DNA from: CAYUNI01 sp964446245
GTDB lineage: Bacteria > Patescibacteriota > Minisyncoccia > Phycocordibacterales > XYD1-FULL-46-19
NCBI GenBank assembly: GCA_964446245.1
Contig: CAYUNI010000001.1
Location: forward strand, 1-55,149
DNA length: 55,149 bases
Reading direction: 5' to 3'
The translations under genes and the position numbers were made by a program. Numbering within the stretch: position 1 is the stretch's first letter; the number at the start of each line of letters is the position of its first letter. The notes under the pieces were generated by a model. That model saw nothing but the letters and a program-made list of their open reading frames with translations. It had not been told where the DNA came from and searched no databases. Below, one piece after another: positions 30,720 to 38,393 of this stretch.

Positions 30720-32060
30720 ATGAGTGATATAAAGCCTAAAAAAAGTTTGCGAGATATTTTCCCAGATCATGAAAAAAATCCAACTGATAATAGCTTTTTG
30801 CGACAGACGAACGAAGAAGTGGCGGAGGATGATTTTTCACCTACTCCGACGAGGATTCGAGGGGGATTTGATTATGAAATGGTGAATCCGGGGCGTCGGC
30901 GTCGGTTTGGCTGGCTGATCGGGATTGTCGCGGGGGTAGTGGTTTTGGGCTTGGGAATGGTAGTTTATGCTAGCTATTTTTCTTCGGCTGTCGTGAAGGT
31001 GACTCCTCGCCATGGCCAGCTTACTTTTAGTGGTTCTTTTTCTGGTATAAAAAGTGGCATTACGGCATCGTCCTCAGCTTTAGAATTTAATACTATTTCT
31101 GGTATTGAAGCTTTAGCCCAAAAAGAAGTGCCGGCTAGTGGGACCGAAAAGGTAGAGAAAAAAGCTACTGGGCGAATAATTATCTATAACCAAAATTTAA
31201 CAGCTCAATCATTGGTGGCGACTACCAGATTTCAATCTGCTGATGGTCGAGTATACCGTATTACCGAACCAGTTAAGATTCCTGCTGGGGTAAAAAATGG
31301 TTCGGATATAACCCCAGGGACCTTAGAAGTATCGGTCACTGCTGATAAGGCTGGTCCCGAATATAATGGCAAGCTGACCGATTTTACTATCCCTGGTTTT
31401 GCTGGGAGCCCGAAGTTTAAGACAGTCTTTGCTCGTTCTAAGACGGAGATGGCGGGCGGTTTCGTTGGACTGGCGAAGAAAATTAGTCCCCAAGATATCG
31501 AAGCTAATCGAATGGCACTAGAAAAGGAACTCGTCACCAAATTAACTGAAAAATTAAAGTCAGAGGTTTCTACTAGCTCGATTCTATTTCCAGATGCGAT
31601 CAAGGTCACTTTTGAAGAAATGCCAGCAGGAGCAGAAGGCAATTTGCCAGCAGATAAGGCTCTCCTTATCTTGAAGGGTCGAGCTTCAGCAATAATCTTT
31701 GATCAAAGTAGGTTCGGGCAGTTTTTTGCAGAGAAGTTGATTCCTAATTATGATGGTTCTCCTGTTTTGATTAGAGATGCCAATAAACTTCGTTTTAGCT
31801 TACAAAATAAAGATGTGATAAGTTTAGATCAAGTGGAGACAATAAGTTTTGGGCTAGATGGTGTCGCACCGGTAATTTGGACTTTCGACCAAAATATGTT
31901 GAAAAATAAGCTAGCTGGCACCTCAAAGAAAGACAATCAGGCGATTTTTGCTTCTTTTCCAGCAATCGAAAAAGTCCTTGCTAAGGTTTCGCCAGTTTGG
32001 GCGTTGAGTTTTCCTTCGGACACCGAAAAGATCGAGATTGTCGAAAATATTGAGTCTTAA
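30720..32060 (+). CDS. Baseplate-J-like single-pass membrane protein
   Basis: 446 residues. The N-terminus is charged and cytoplasmic, with an arginine cluster (GRRRRFG) before one membrane segment (about residues 64-84). The rest is outside the membrane: ATGRIIIYNQNLTAQSLVAT, TRFQSADGRVYRI, and PAGVKNGSDITPGTLEV followed by AGPEYNG are strand-rich repeats of the baseplate-J-like family found on Patescibacteria surface proteins. Function unknown; it may be an envelope scaffold. It begins 32 bp after the actin-fold gene. Confidence 0.7.
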   Translation: MSDIKPKKSLRDIFPDHEKNPTDNSFLRQTNEEVAEDDFSPTPTRIRGGFDYEMVNPGRRRRFGWLIGIVAGVVVLGLGMVVYASYFSSAVVKVTPRHGQLTFSGSFSGIKSGITASSSALEFNTISGIEALAQKEVPASGTEKVEKKATGRIIIYNQNLTAQSLVATTRFQSADGRVYRITEPVKIPAGVKNGSDITPGTLEVSVTADKAGPEYNGKLTDFTIPGFAGSPKFKTVFARSKTEMAGGFVGLAKKISPQDIEANRMALEKELVTKLTEKLKSEVSTSSILFPDAIKVTFEEMPAGAEGNLPADKALLILKGRASAIIFDQSRFGQFFAEKLIPNYDGSPVLIRDANKLRFSLQNKDVISLDQVETISFGLDGVAPVIWTFDQNMLKNKLAGTSKKDNQAIFASFPAIEKVLAKVSPVWALSFPSDTEKIEIVENIES

Positions 32061-32080
32061 AGGAAAAGGGGAAAAAGTAC

Positions 32081-32110
32081 TTGACTTTTAGTCATTAATT
32101 TTGTTAATAT
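32081..32110 (+). promoter_or_regulatory. Promoter of the infA-ribosomal protein operon
   Basis: TTGACT (32081-32086) and TTAATA or TAATAT (32104-32110), spacer 17-18 bp, 13 bp before the infA ATG. This suggests a short leader. Confidence 0.75.
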
Positions 32111-32123
32111 ACAGCGGGTATCA

Positions 32124-32363
32124 ATGGCAGTTAACCAACAACAAGACAGACACAACGGCAAGGAGGCGCCTAGCGCTTCTGGTGTGGTTGTTGAAGCCTT
32201 GCCGAATACTTTGTTTCGGGTAGAGTTAGCGCCGGGCAAAGAGATCCTAGCCTATCTTTCTGGCAAGATGCGTTTGCATCGAATCAGGGTACTGGTGGGA
32301 GATCGAGTCGAATTGGTTCTCGATGAGTACGGAGGTAAGGGTAGGATAACTAGGCGATTTTAA
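32124..32363 (+). CDS. infA: Translation initiation factor IF-1
   Basis: 79 residues, an S1/OB-fold protein that occupies the ribosomal A site during initiation. VVVEALPNTLFRVEL, GKEILAYLSGKMR, IRVLVGDRVELVL and GRITRRF are canonical. The N-terminus has a 10-residue extension (AVNQQQDRHNGKE) relative to E. coli. First gene of the ribosomal protein operon. Confidence 0.95.
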   Translation: MAVNQQQDRHNGKEAPSASGVVVEALPNTLFRVELAPGKEILAYLSGKMRLHRIRVLVGDRVELVLDEYGGKGRITRRF

Positions 32364-32388
32364 TCGTATCGCCCAGTTTTAATTTTTT

Positions 32389-32505
32389 ATGAAAATAAGG
32401 TCAACTATTAAAAAGCGCTGTAATCAATGTAAAATGGTCAAAAGACGAGGCCATCTTTATATTGTTTGCAAAAATAAACCGCGCCATAAGCAAAAGCAAG
32501 CATAA
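32389..32505 (+). CDS. rpmJ: 50S ribosomal protein L36
   Basis: 38 residues, MKIRSTIKKRCNQCKMVKRR and GHLYIVCKNKPRHKQKQ. The zinc-ribbon Cys-X2-Cys, Cys and His pattern is intact (C-type L36). Stop TAA at 32503-32505, two bases before rpsM. Its order between infA and rpsM is standard. Confidence 0.95.
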   Translation: MKIRSTIKKRCNQCKMVKRRGHLYIVCKNKPRHKQKQA

Positions 32506-32507
32506 AT

Positions 32508-32888
32508 ATGAGAATTACTGGTATCACTATTCCTGACGAAAAAAGACTGGAAATCGCCCTGACGGCGATTTATGGTATTGGTCGTCCTCTTGCTAAAAAG
32601 ATTTTAGCTGAAGCCGAGATTGATTTTGGACGTAAGGCTAAAGATTTAAGCGCAGAGGAAGAAAATCAAATTCGAAAAATTATCGAGACCTTGCGGATTG
32701 AAGGTGATTTGAAACGAGAAGTTTCTGGAAATATAAAGCGCTTGAAAGATATTAAAAGCTATCGTGGCTCGCGCCATGCTCGATCTTTACCGGCTCGTGG
32801 TCAGCGCTCTAAGACTAACTCCCGCACTCGCCGAGGAAATGTCCGCAAGACCATGGCTTCCGGTAAAAAGAAGGTAGATAAGAAGTAA
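32508..32888 (+). CDS. rpsM: 30S ribosomal protein S13
   Basis: 126 residues. RITGITIPDEKRLEIALTAI and YGIGRPLAKKIL form the N-terminal helix-hairpin-helix. SYRGSRHARSLPARGQRSKT is the conserved C-terminal rRNA-binding tail. It sits at the head of the 30S subunit and contacts the P-site tRNA. Confidence 0.97.
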   Translation: MRITGITIPDEKRLEIALTAIYGIGRPLAKKILAEAEIDFGRKAKDLSAEEENQIRKIIETLRIEGDLKREVSGNIKRLKDIKSYRGSRHARSLPARGQRSKTNSRTRRGNVRKTMASGKKKVDKK

Positions 32889-32907
32889 TCTAAGGAAAAC
32901 TATAAAT

Positions 32908-33339
32908 ATGGGAAAGAAACGAGTAATTAAAAAAAGTGGACAAGAAGGAGAAGGCTTGCGAGGCAAGTCGTCTGGTCGTTCGTCTAAGAAAAAGCTTGAC
33001 CATGGAGTCTTGGCGATTAATGCTACTTACAACAACACCTATGTTGCTTTAGCGGATAAGGAAGGTCGAGTTTTTACTTGGTCTTCTAGCGGGTCGTTGG
33101 GTTTTAAAGGATCCAAGAAGGGGACTCCTTTTGCTGCTGGCAAGGTAGGCGAGCTTTTGGCTGATCGAGCCTTAGCGATGGGGGTAAAAGAGATTGATGT
33201 TTTAGTTAAGGGTGTTGGTTCTGGCCGAGAGTCGGCAATTCGCGCTTTTACTGCTAAGGGGATTGTTATTAATTCAATTAAAGATAAGACCCCAGTGCCA
33301 TTTAATGGACCTAAAGCCCCTAAGCCTCGTCGAGTTTAA
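32908..33339 (+). CDS. rpsK: 30S ribosomal protein S11
   Basis: 143 residues. HGVLAINATYNNTYVALAD and GTPFAAGKVGELLADRAL, VLVKGVGSGRESAIRAF are S11 signatures. The C-terminus NGPKAPKPRRV lacks the usual long tail KRRRV only slightly altered. An N-terminal basic extension of about 20 residues precedes the core. Confidence 0.97.
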   Translation: MGKKRVIKKSGQEGEGLRGKSSGRSSKKKLDHGVLAINATYNNTYVALADKEGRVFTWSSSGSLGFKGSKKGTPFAAGKVGELLADRALAMGVKEIDVLVKGVGSGRESAIRAFTAKGIVINSIKDKTPVPFNGPKAPKPRRV

Positions 33340-33373
33340 TATTTAGAAATTACCAAACGTTTTAAATTAGATT

Positions 33374-33985
33374 ATGAAGATCGGACCACAATATAAAATC
33401 AGCCGTCGATTGGGAGAAAGAATTTTTCCTAAAACTCAAACTACCAAGTTTACGGTTTCGGGCGCTGTCAAAAAAACTTCTGGTAAACGCGGTCGTAAAA
33501 ACGTGACAGAATATGGTTCCCAATTGCTTGAAAAACAAAAGGCGCGTTATACCTATGTTGTTTCCGAGAAGCAGTTTTCTAATTATGTAAAGAAAGCGCG
33601 AGTGATGAAAGGAACGACTCCGGCGGTTTCCCTCTACCAACAGCTAGAAAAGCGTCTTGATAATGTTGTCTTTCGTTTAGGTTTGGTTCCTTCTCGGTTG
33701 TTTGCCCGTCAGGTAGTTTCTCATGGTCATATTATGGTTAATGGTCGTCGAGTTCTTATTCCCTCATATGAAGTTCGAACTGGTGATATTGTCTCTATCA
33801 GACCACAGAGTCGAGAAAATGGTGTTTTTAGAAATTTGATTGAGCGTTTGGCTACTCAACAGAGTATGGATTGGTTATCTTATGATTTAGAAAAAAATCA
33901 GGGAGTAGTCAAGGGTGAGCCAACGGCTGGACGAGAGTCTAATATTAATTTTGGAGTAATTTTGGAATATTACAGTCGCGTTTAA
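33374..33985 (+). CDS. rpsD: 30S ribosomal protein S4
   Basis: 203 residues. The S4 RNA-binding core is clear: KRLDNVVFRLGLVPSRLFAR, VSHGHIMVNGRRVLIPSYEV and GDIVSIR. The N-terminal part lacks the four-cysteine zinc motif, so it is the zinc-free type. A primary 16S rRNA binder in small-subunit assembly. Confidence 0.97.
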   Translation: MKIGPQYKISRRLGERIFPKTQTTKFTVSGAVKKTSGKRGRKNVTEYGSQLLEKQKARYTYVVSEKQFSNYVKKARVMKGTTPAVSLYQQLEKRLDNVVFRLGLVPSRLFARQVVSHGHIMVNGRRVLIPSYEVRTGDIVSIRPQSRENGVFRNLIERLATQQSMDWLSYDLEKNQGVVKGEPTAGRESNINFGVILEYYSRV

Positions 33986-34054
33986 TTTATTTTTATTCAT
34001 TGTTTTTTAGGCTTAAGCAAGCTTAATTTTATTAACATTTAAAACGTCGTAAAT

Positions 34055-35020
34055 ATGTCTGCAACCAATATCATCTTGCCTTCCAAGCCCTTGATCATTA
34101 GCGAAGATGCTTTCGCTGGTGTCTATGAGATTGATGGTCTCTACCCTGGCTATGGGCACACTTTGGGCAATTCTTTGCGCCGAATCATTTTGTCGTCCTT
34201 GCCGGGCTTCGCGGTGACTTCGGTCAAAATCGATGGCGTAAGCCATGAGTTTTCGACCATTGACCACATCAAAGAAGATGTCGTCACAATTATTCTAAAC
34301 TTAAAGCGAATCCGTTTTAAGGTTGTCGGTGATGAACCACAGTCTATTCGTTTGAAAGTCAAAGGGTCTAAAGTGGTGACAGCGGGAGATTTCGATGCCT
34401 CTGGTCAAGTCGAGGTAATCAATAAAGATCAACATATTGCTACTCTGACAGATAAAAATGCCGAGTTGGATATGGAGGTTTTCTTGGAAAAAGGTTTAGG
34501 CTATGTCCCTAAAGAGACTTTGCAAAAAGAAAAAGTAGATATTGGATTGATTGCTTTGGATGCTATTTTCACTCCTGTTCGCCGAGTAAGTTATGAGGTA
34601 GAAAACTCTCGTGTTGGCAATCGTACAGATTTTAATAAATTACGCTTGCACCTAGAAACCGATGGTTCGATATCGCCTCGAGAGGCTTTGGAACGTTCTA
34701 TTGAAATAATGATTAATCAGTTGAAAGCCATTGTTGGTTTTAAAGAGATAGAAGACGAAGAAAAGTTTTCTGAGAGCGCTAGCGTCGAAGAAGAAAAAGA
34801 AGATAGCTCTAAGGCGGATGAAGAAGTCCTAAAGACAAGAATCGAGGATCTTAATTTGTCTGCTCGTACTCAAAAAGCTTTAGCGGCGGCTAGTATCCGG
34901 ACTGTCGGTGGTCTGTCTCGAAAGAAAGAAGATGATTTGTTGGAAATAGCTGGCTTGGGCGAAAAAGGTATTCAAGAAATTAAGAGGGCATTGAGTAATT
35001 TTGGAATTGTGCTAAAGTAA
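34055..35020 (+). CDS. rpoA: DNA-directed RNA polymerase subunit alpha
   Basis: 321 residues. The N-terminal assembly domain has GYGHTLGNSLRRIILSSLPG and IDGVSHEFSTIDHIKEDV. An acidic linker (ESASVEEEKEDSSKADEE) leads to a C-terminal domain with helix-hairpin-helix, LSARTQKALAAASIRTVGGL and GLGEKGIQEIK, that contacts UP elements and activators. Placed in the S4-alpha-L17 order typical of bacteria. Confidence 0.97.
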   Translation: MSATNIILPSKPLIISEDAFAGVYEIDGLYPGYGHTLGNSLRRIILSSLPGFAVTSVKIDGVSHEFSTIDHIKEDVVTIILNLKRIRFKVVGDEPQSIRLKVKGSKVVTAGDFDASGQVEVINKDQHIATLTDKNAELDMEVFLEKGLGYVPKETLQKEKVDIGLIALDAIFTPVRRVSYEVENSRVGNRTDFNKLRLHLETDGSISPREALERSIEIMINQLKAIVGFKEIEDEEKFSESASVEEEKEDSSKADEEVLKTRIEDLNLSARTQKALAAASIRTVGGLSRKKEDDLLEIAGLGEKGIQEIKRALSNFGIVLK

Positions 35021-35040
35021 GAAATTGTAAATAAAGCATT

Positions 35041-35397
35041 ATGAGGCATCACGATAAAACTAGAAAATTTAACCGCGAATCAGGCCAACGCCTGGCTCTT
35101 ATGAGGACTTTGGTCGGTAGTTTAATTTTGCGAGAAAAAATTAAAACCACTGAGGCTAAGGCTAAGTCTTTGCGACCAATTATCGAAAAAATGGTGACCA
35201 GAGCGAAAGTTGATTCTGTCGCTAATCGCCGTTTGTTGGCCGAGCGCTTGGGTGGACCAGCTCGTTTAAAGAAATTGTTTGAGGTGATTGGTCCGCGTTA
35301 TGCTAAGCGAGCAGGCGGATATACTAGGATTATCAAATTAGCTCCTCGCTTGGGCGATGGTAGCAAAATGGCGATTATTGAATTTGTTCAAGAATAA
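35041..35397 (+). CDS. rplQ: 50S ribosomal protein L17
   Basis: 118 residues. The KFNRESGQRLALMRTLVGSL, KIKTTEAKAKSLRPIIEKM and RAGGYTRIIKLAPRLGDGS motifs are diagnostic. It lies near the peptide exit tunnel. It ends 2 bp before rplM. Confidence 0.97.
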   Translation: MRHHDKTRKFNRESGQRLALMRTLVGSLILREKIKTTEAKAKSLRPIIEKMVTRAKVDSVANRRLLAERLGGPARLKKLFEVIGPRYAKRAGGYTRIIKLAPRLGDGSKMAIIEFVQE

Positions 35398-35399
35398 TT

Positions 35400-35753
35400 A
35401 TGACGACTAAAGAATTTACAATTGATGCGACAGACAAAGCTTTGGGGCGAATTGCTAGTGAGGTGGCAAAGATTTTGCGTGGCAAAAATGAATCAGATTT
35501 TCGCCCCAATTTACTTTCTGGTAATAAGGTTTTAATCGTCAACGCGAGCAAGATGAAGATTACTGGCGCTAAGGCGGAACAAAAAACTTATTTCCGACAC
35601 ACTGGTTATTCGGGAAATGCCAAGAACCCTAATCTTGAGACTGTTGCCAAGAAACATGGTTATGGTGAATTGATTCGTCGAGCAGTCCACGGCATGCTTC
35701 CTGATAATCGTCTGCGTACCCCTATGCTTAAAAATTTAGAGATTAGCGAATAG
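35400..35753 (+). CDS. rplM: 50S ribosomal protein L13
   Basis: 117 residues, shorter than the usual 140 or so because the C-terminal extension is reduced. DATDKALGRIASEVAKILRG, FRHTGYSGNAKN and RRAVHGMLPDNRLRTPML are L13 signatures. Early-assembling large-subunit protein, paired with rpsI as in most bacteria. Confidence 0.96.
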   Translation: MTTKEFTIDATDKALGRIASEVAKILRGKNESDFRPNLLSGNKVLIVNASKMKITGAKAEQKTYFRHTGYSGNAKNPNLETVAKKHGYGELIRRAVHGMLPDNRLRTPMLKNLEISE

Positions 35754-35763
35754 AGATATATTT

Positions 35764-36180
35764 ATGGCAGAAACTAAAAAAACTAGCGAAAAGAGTTTTG
35801 TTGAAGCGGTTGGTCGTCGCAAAACTTCGGTGGCCCGAGTCCGCGTTTCCAAGGCAACAAAGGCTTCTTTGACCGTCAATGATCAAAACTACAAAGATTA
35901 TTTTCCTACTAAAGAAATGCAATTGATTTTAGAGAATGCCTTGAAATTAGAGGAAAAAGTACCGACTCTTTTGGTCACCGTGAAGGTGAAGGGTGGCGGT
36001 ATCCACTCACAGGCGGAAGCGGTGAGCCATGGCTTAGCTCGTGCTTGCAGTAAGCTTGATTCTGACCTGCGACCAGTTTTTAAGAAAGCAAAATTATTGA
36101 CCCGAGATTCTCGAATGAAAGAAAGACGCAAATTCGGTTTAAAGAAGGCGCGTAAGAGTCCACAGTGGAGTAAACGATAA
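35764..36180 (+). CDS. rpsI: 30S ribosomal protein S9
   Basis: 138 residues. EAVGRRKTSVARVRV, KVKGGGIHSQAEAVSHGLAR and the C-terminal RKFGLKKARKSPQWSKR (tail reaching the P site) are characteristic. Last gene of the ribosomal operon, followed by a strong terminator. Confidence 0.97.
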   Translation: MAETKKTSEKSFVEAVGRRKTSVARVRVSKATKASLTVNDQNYKDYFPTKEMQLILENALKLEEKVPTLLVTVKVKGGGIHSQAEAVSHGLARACSKLDSDLRPVFKKAKLLTRDSRMKERRKFGLKKARKSPQWSKR

Positions 36181-36190
36181 TATTTAAAAC

Positions 36191-36221
36191 AAAAGCCCCA
36201 ACCACAAGCGTTGGGGCTTTT
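36191..36221. terminator. Intrinsic terminator of the ribosomal protein operon
   Basis: Perfect 11-bp stem AAAAGCCCCAA / TTGGGGCTTTT with a 9-nt loop. It works on both strands, so it also ends the convergent receiver-domain gene at 36241. Confidence 0.9.
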
Positions 36222-36240
36222 GTGATTGGGGTGTCAGGAG

Positions 36241-37062
36241 TCAGGACAGGAGTTTCTTCAGGGCGATACTCCAATCCTTTGATTTGTCGGGGCGGAGGTG
36301 TGCCCGAAGCAGCTCGATTCTCACTTCACCAGCGATAATTGGTTCGCCGACGAAGTGATCAAAGCTTGCGCTGAAGGCGTCGTCATGGTGACTAAGATCT
36401 GTCACTACGGCGATTTTTTTCACCCCTTGTCTGATAGAAGCGAGAAGGATCATCAACCCATAGGGTACCAGCTCCCCAAGCCGGAAAGCCTTATCCGACA
36501 ACATTAACGGAGACATAGGGAGATGGAGATCGGTCAGAACAAAGTCGAAATATTTCTGACTCAAGATTTCTATCGCTTCCTCGTAGCTCGAAGCCGTCTC
36601 CACAGAGTATTCTTCGGTGGGGATTGTTTCCAGCGCGGAAATGATGTTGGCGGGCGAATCATCGACCACCAAAACTTTTTTTGCGCTAGTTGCGGCTGGT
36701 TTCCTTGGGGTGTCGCGAGTTGGAGATTCAATATCTTTTTTGGTCGGGAGTGTTTCTGCCATCTGGGGGATTAAACACAGAAGATGCTTCACCACCTCCA
36801 GAGGACTTATCCAACTGGCGTTTTGAGGCAAGTTGGGCACTTCTTTGAGTGAGACAAAGACATATCTTTTGTTTTTGTCCCAGTCTTGAGCGACCATTTT
36901 TGCATTGTCGGAGATTATCAAGTCAGCTTTTTCGGCCGAATCGACAATCTCTAATGACTCTGGAACCAGTGTTTTGATGACATGTTGAATTGCCAGGCTG
37001 ACTGGCGATGCATTATGCCCTGGTTCGCTAGAAAAAACGAAATAAATCTTTACTTTTTGCAC
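36241..37062 (-). CDS. Receiver (REC)-domain protein with unusual N-terminal domain
   Basis: 273 residues from GTG 37062, preferred because AGGAG lies 9 bp upstream; a TTG at 37098 is the longer option. The N-terminal 115 residues form a Rossmann-like domain of unknown role. A proline/threonine linker follows, then a REC domain: KVLVVDDSPANI (acidic pair) and FVLTDLHLPMS with the phospho-acceptor Asp. After it comes an extended segment (GLMILLASIRQGVKKIAVVTD, then HHDDAFSASFDHF) rather than the usual Lys region. No output domain. I recall such REC proteins in many Patescibacteria. A -10 TATACT lies upstream on its strand (37123-37128). Confidence 0.75.
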   Translation of the reverse strand: MQKVKIYFVFSSEPGHNASPVSLAIQHVIKTLVPESLEIVDSAEKADLIISDNAKMVAQDWDKNKRYVFVSLKEVPNLPQNASWISPLEVVKHLLCLIPQMAETLPTKKDIESPTRDTPRKPAATSAKKVLVVDDSPANIISALETIPTEEYSVETASSYEEAIEILSQKYFDFVLTDLHLPMSPLMLSDKAFRLGELVPYGLMILLASIRQGVKKIAVVTDLSHHDDAFSASFDHFVGEPIIAGEVRIELLRAHLRPDKSKDWSIALKKLLS

Positions 37063-37228
37063 GACGGGAAACTCCTTTCTTGTTGGCTTGGTTTTCAATT
37101 CTAAATTTGATTGTACATCTAAAGTATAACAATGTCAAATTAATTCCATCTATCTATTAAATTCCCAATAGTCCTATGGGAAATGGCAAGTTGACTAAAT
37201 AGCATAAATTGTTAAAATAAGCCTGATT

Positions 37229-37717
37229 ATGATGATTTTTTGGAATAAATTTAAATGGTGGATCGTGCTCGCGGTTGGATTTTTGGTTATTTTTATTATT
37301 TATTGGCAAAGCGCTGGACCAGCTATTGCTCCGAGTAAGACGATTGTCTTGGATAAAGGGGTTGATACCGAAGATATCTATAGTTTGGAAATTGGCAATC
37401 AGCCAGTAGGAGAAGTGGTGACTATTAACAAAATCAAAACGAGTAAATCGATTTGGCTTGCTGTCCACGATGAAAAAGAGGAAACAATTGCCTCGACTAT
37501 TCTTGGTGCTGGGTTGCTCAAGCCGGGGGAATATCAGAATTTTTCTTTTACCCTAATGAGGCCGATGGAGAGTGGTCAGAATTACTATCTTGTTTTATAT
37601 AATGATAGTGGCAGTCGAGAATTTATTGCTAACACTAATCTGCAAGAGAAAAATCCTGATGGCACAACTATCGCTTACCGTTTTGCGACAATTGGTCGAA
37701 GTTCACGAGGCGAATAA
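37229..37717 (+). CDS. Hypothetical membrane-anchored protein
   Basis: 162 residues. One hydrophobic segment (about residues 9-27), then an outside beta-rich domain. TIVLDKGVDTEDIYSLEIGN, KSIWLAVHDE and LKPGEYQNFSFTLMRPMESG, YYLVLYNDSG resemble the DUF7282-like beta-sandwich of archaeal and bacterial surface proteins. Function unknown. Positioned 46 bp upstream of grpE. Confidence 0.6.
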   Translation: MMIFWNKFKWWIVLAVGFLVIFIIYWQSAGPAIAPSKTIVLDKGVDTEDIYSLEIGNQPVGEVVTINKIKTSKSIWLAVHDEKEETIASTILGAGLLKPGEYQNFSFTLMRPMESGQNYYLVLYNDSGSREFIANTNLQEKNPDGTTIAYRFATIGRSSRGE

Positions 37718-37763
37718 TTAAAAGTCGATTATTTATGTTAATAGAATTTAACCTTTTTGTTCT

Positions 37764-38357
37764 ATGTCTGATGAAAACATAAACGATAAAAAGAATTTGG
37801 ACGATAAAGATGAAGTTGTTTTTGAAGAAGAAGTATCCGATGAATTTTCTTCTGATCCGGCCAAACTACAAGCAAAATTTAAAAAACTTCGGCAAGACTA
37901 TAAGGAATGCCAATCCGAACGAGCTGAATATTTGGCTGGTTGGCAGAGGGCAAGGGCAGACTATTTGAACCTTAAAAAGGAAACCGAAAAAGCAAAAGAA
38001 GATTGGATTAAATTTGCTAAAGCTGATCTTTTGTTTGATTTGATTAGTTTGGCTGATAATTTTGAAATGGCTTTTGCCAATAAGGAAGCGTGGCAGACAG
38101 CACCAGAGAATTGGCGACAAGGGATAGAATATATTTACAATCAGTTGCAAGTCCTCTTGTCTAATAATGGTCTTTTGGTTATAAATCGATTGGGGGAAGT
38201 TTTTGACCCTAGCCAAGAAGAGGCGATTGCCAATTCGCCCACTTCTTCCGAACAGGTTGGTCGAGTGCTTGAAGTAGTTAAAAAAGGTTATATACTAAAC
38301 GGCAAAGTCTTGCGTCCAGCGCAAGTAAAAGTGGGAACAGAGGGAGTTTTAAATTAA
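37764..38357 (+). CDS. grpE: Nucleotide exchange factor GrpE
   Basis: 197 residues. An acidic N-terminus and a long coiled coil (about residues 30-80, YLAGWQRARADYLNLKKETE) lead to the head domain: LISLADNFEMAF, GIEYIYNQLQVLLSNNGL, GEVFDPSQEEAIAN and ILNGKVLRPAQVKV. It releases ADP from DnaK. No CIRCE element is visible upstream. It is followed 36 bp later by dnaK. Confidence 0.95.
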   Translation: MSDENINDKKNLDDKDEVVFEEEVSDEFSSDPAKLQAKFKKLRQDYKECQSERAEYLAGWQRARADYLNLKKETEKAKEDWIKFAKADLLFDLISLADNFEMAFANKEAWQTAPENWRQGIEYIYNQLQVLLSNNGLLVINRLGEVFDPSQEEAIANSPTSSEQVGRVLEVVKKGYILNGKVLRPAQVKVGTEGVLN

Positions 38358-38393
38358 TAAAAAATTATTAGAATTAAATTGTAAAATAATAAT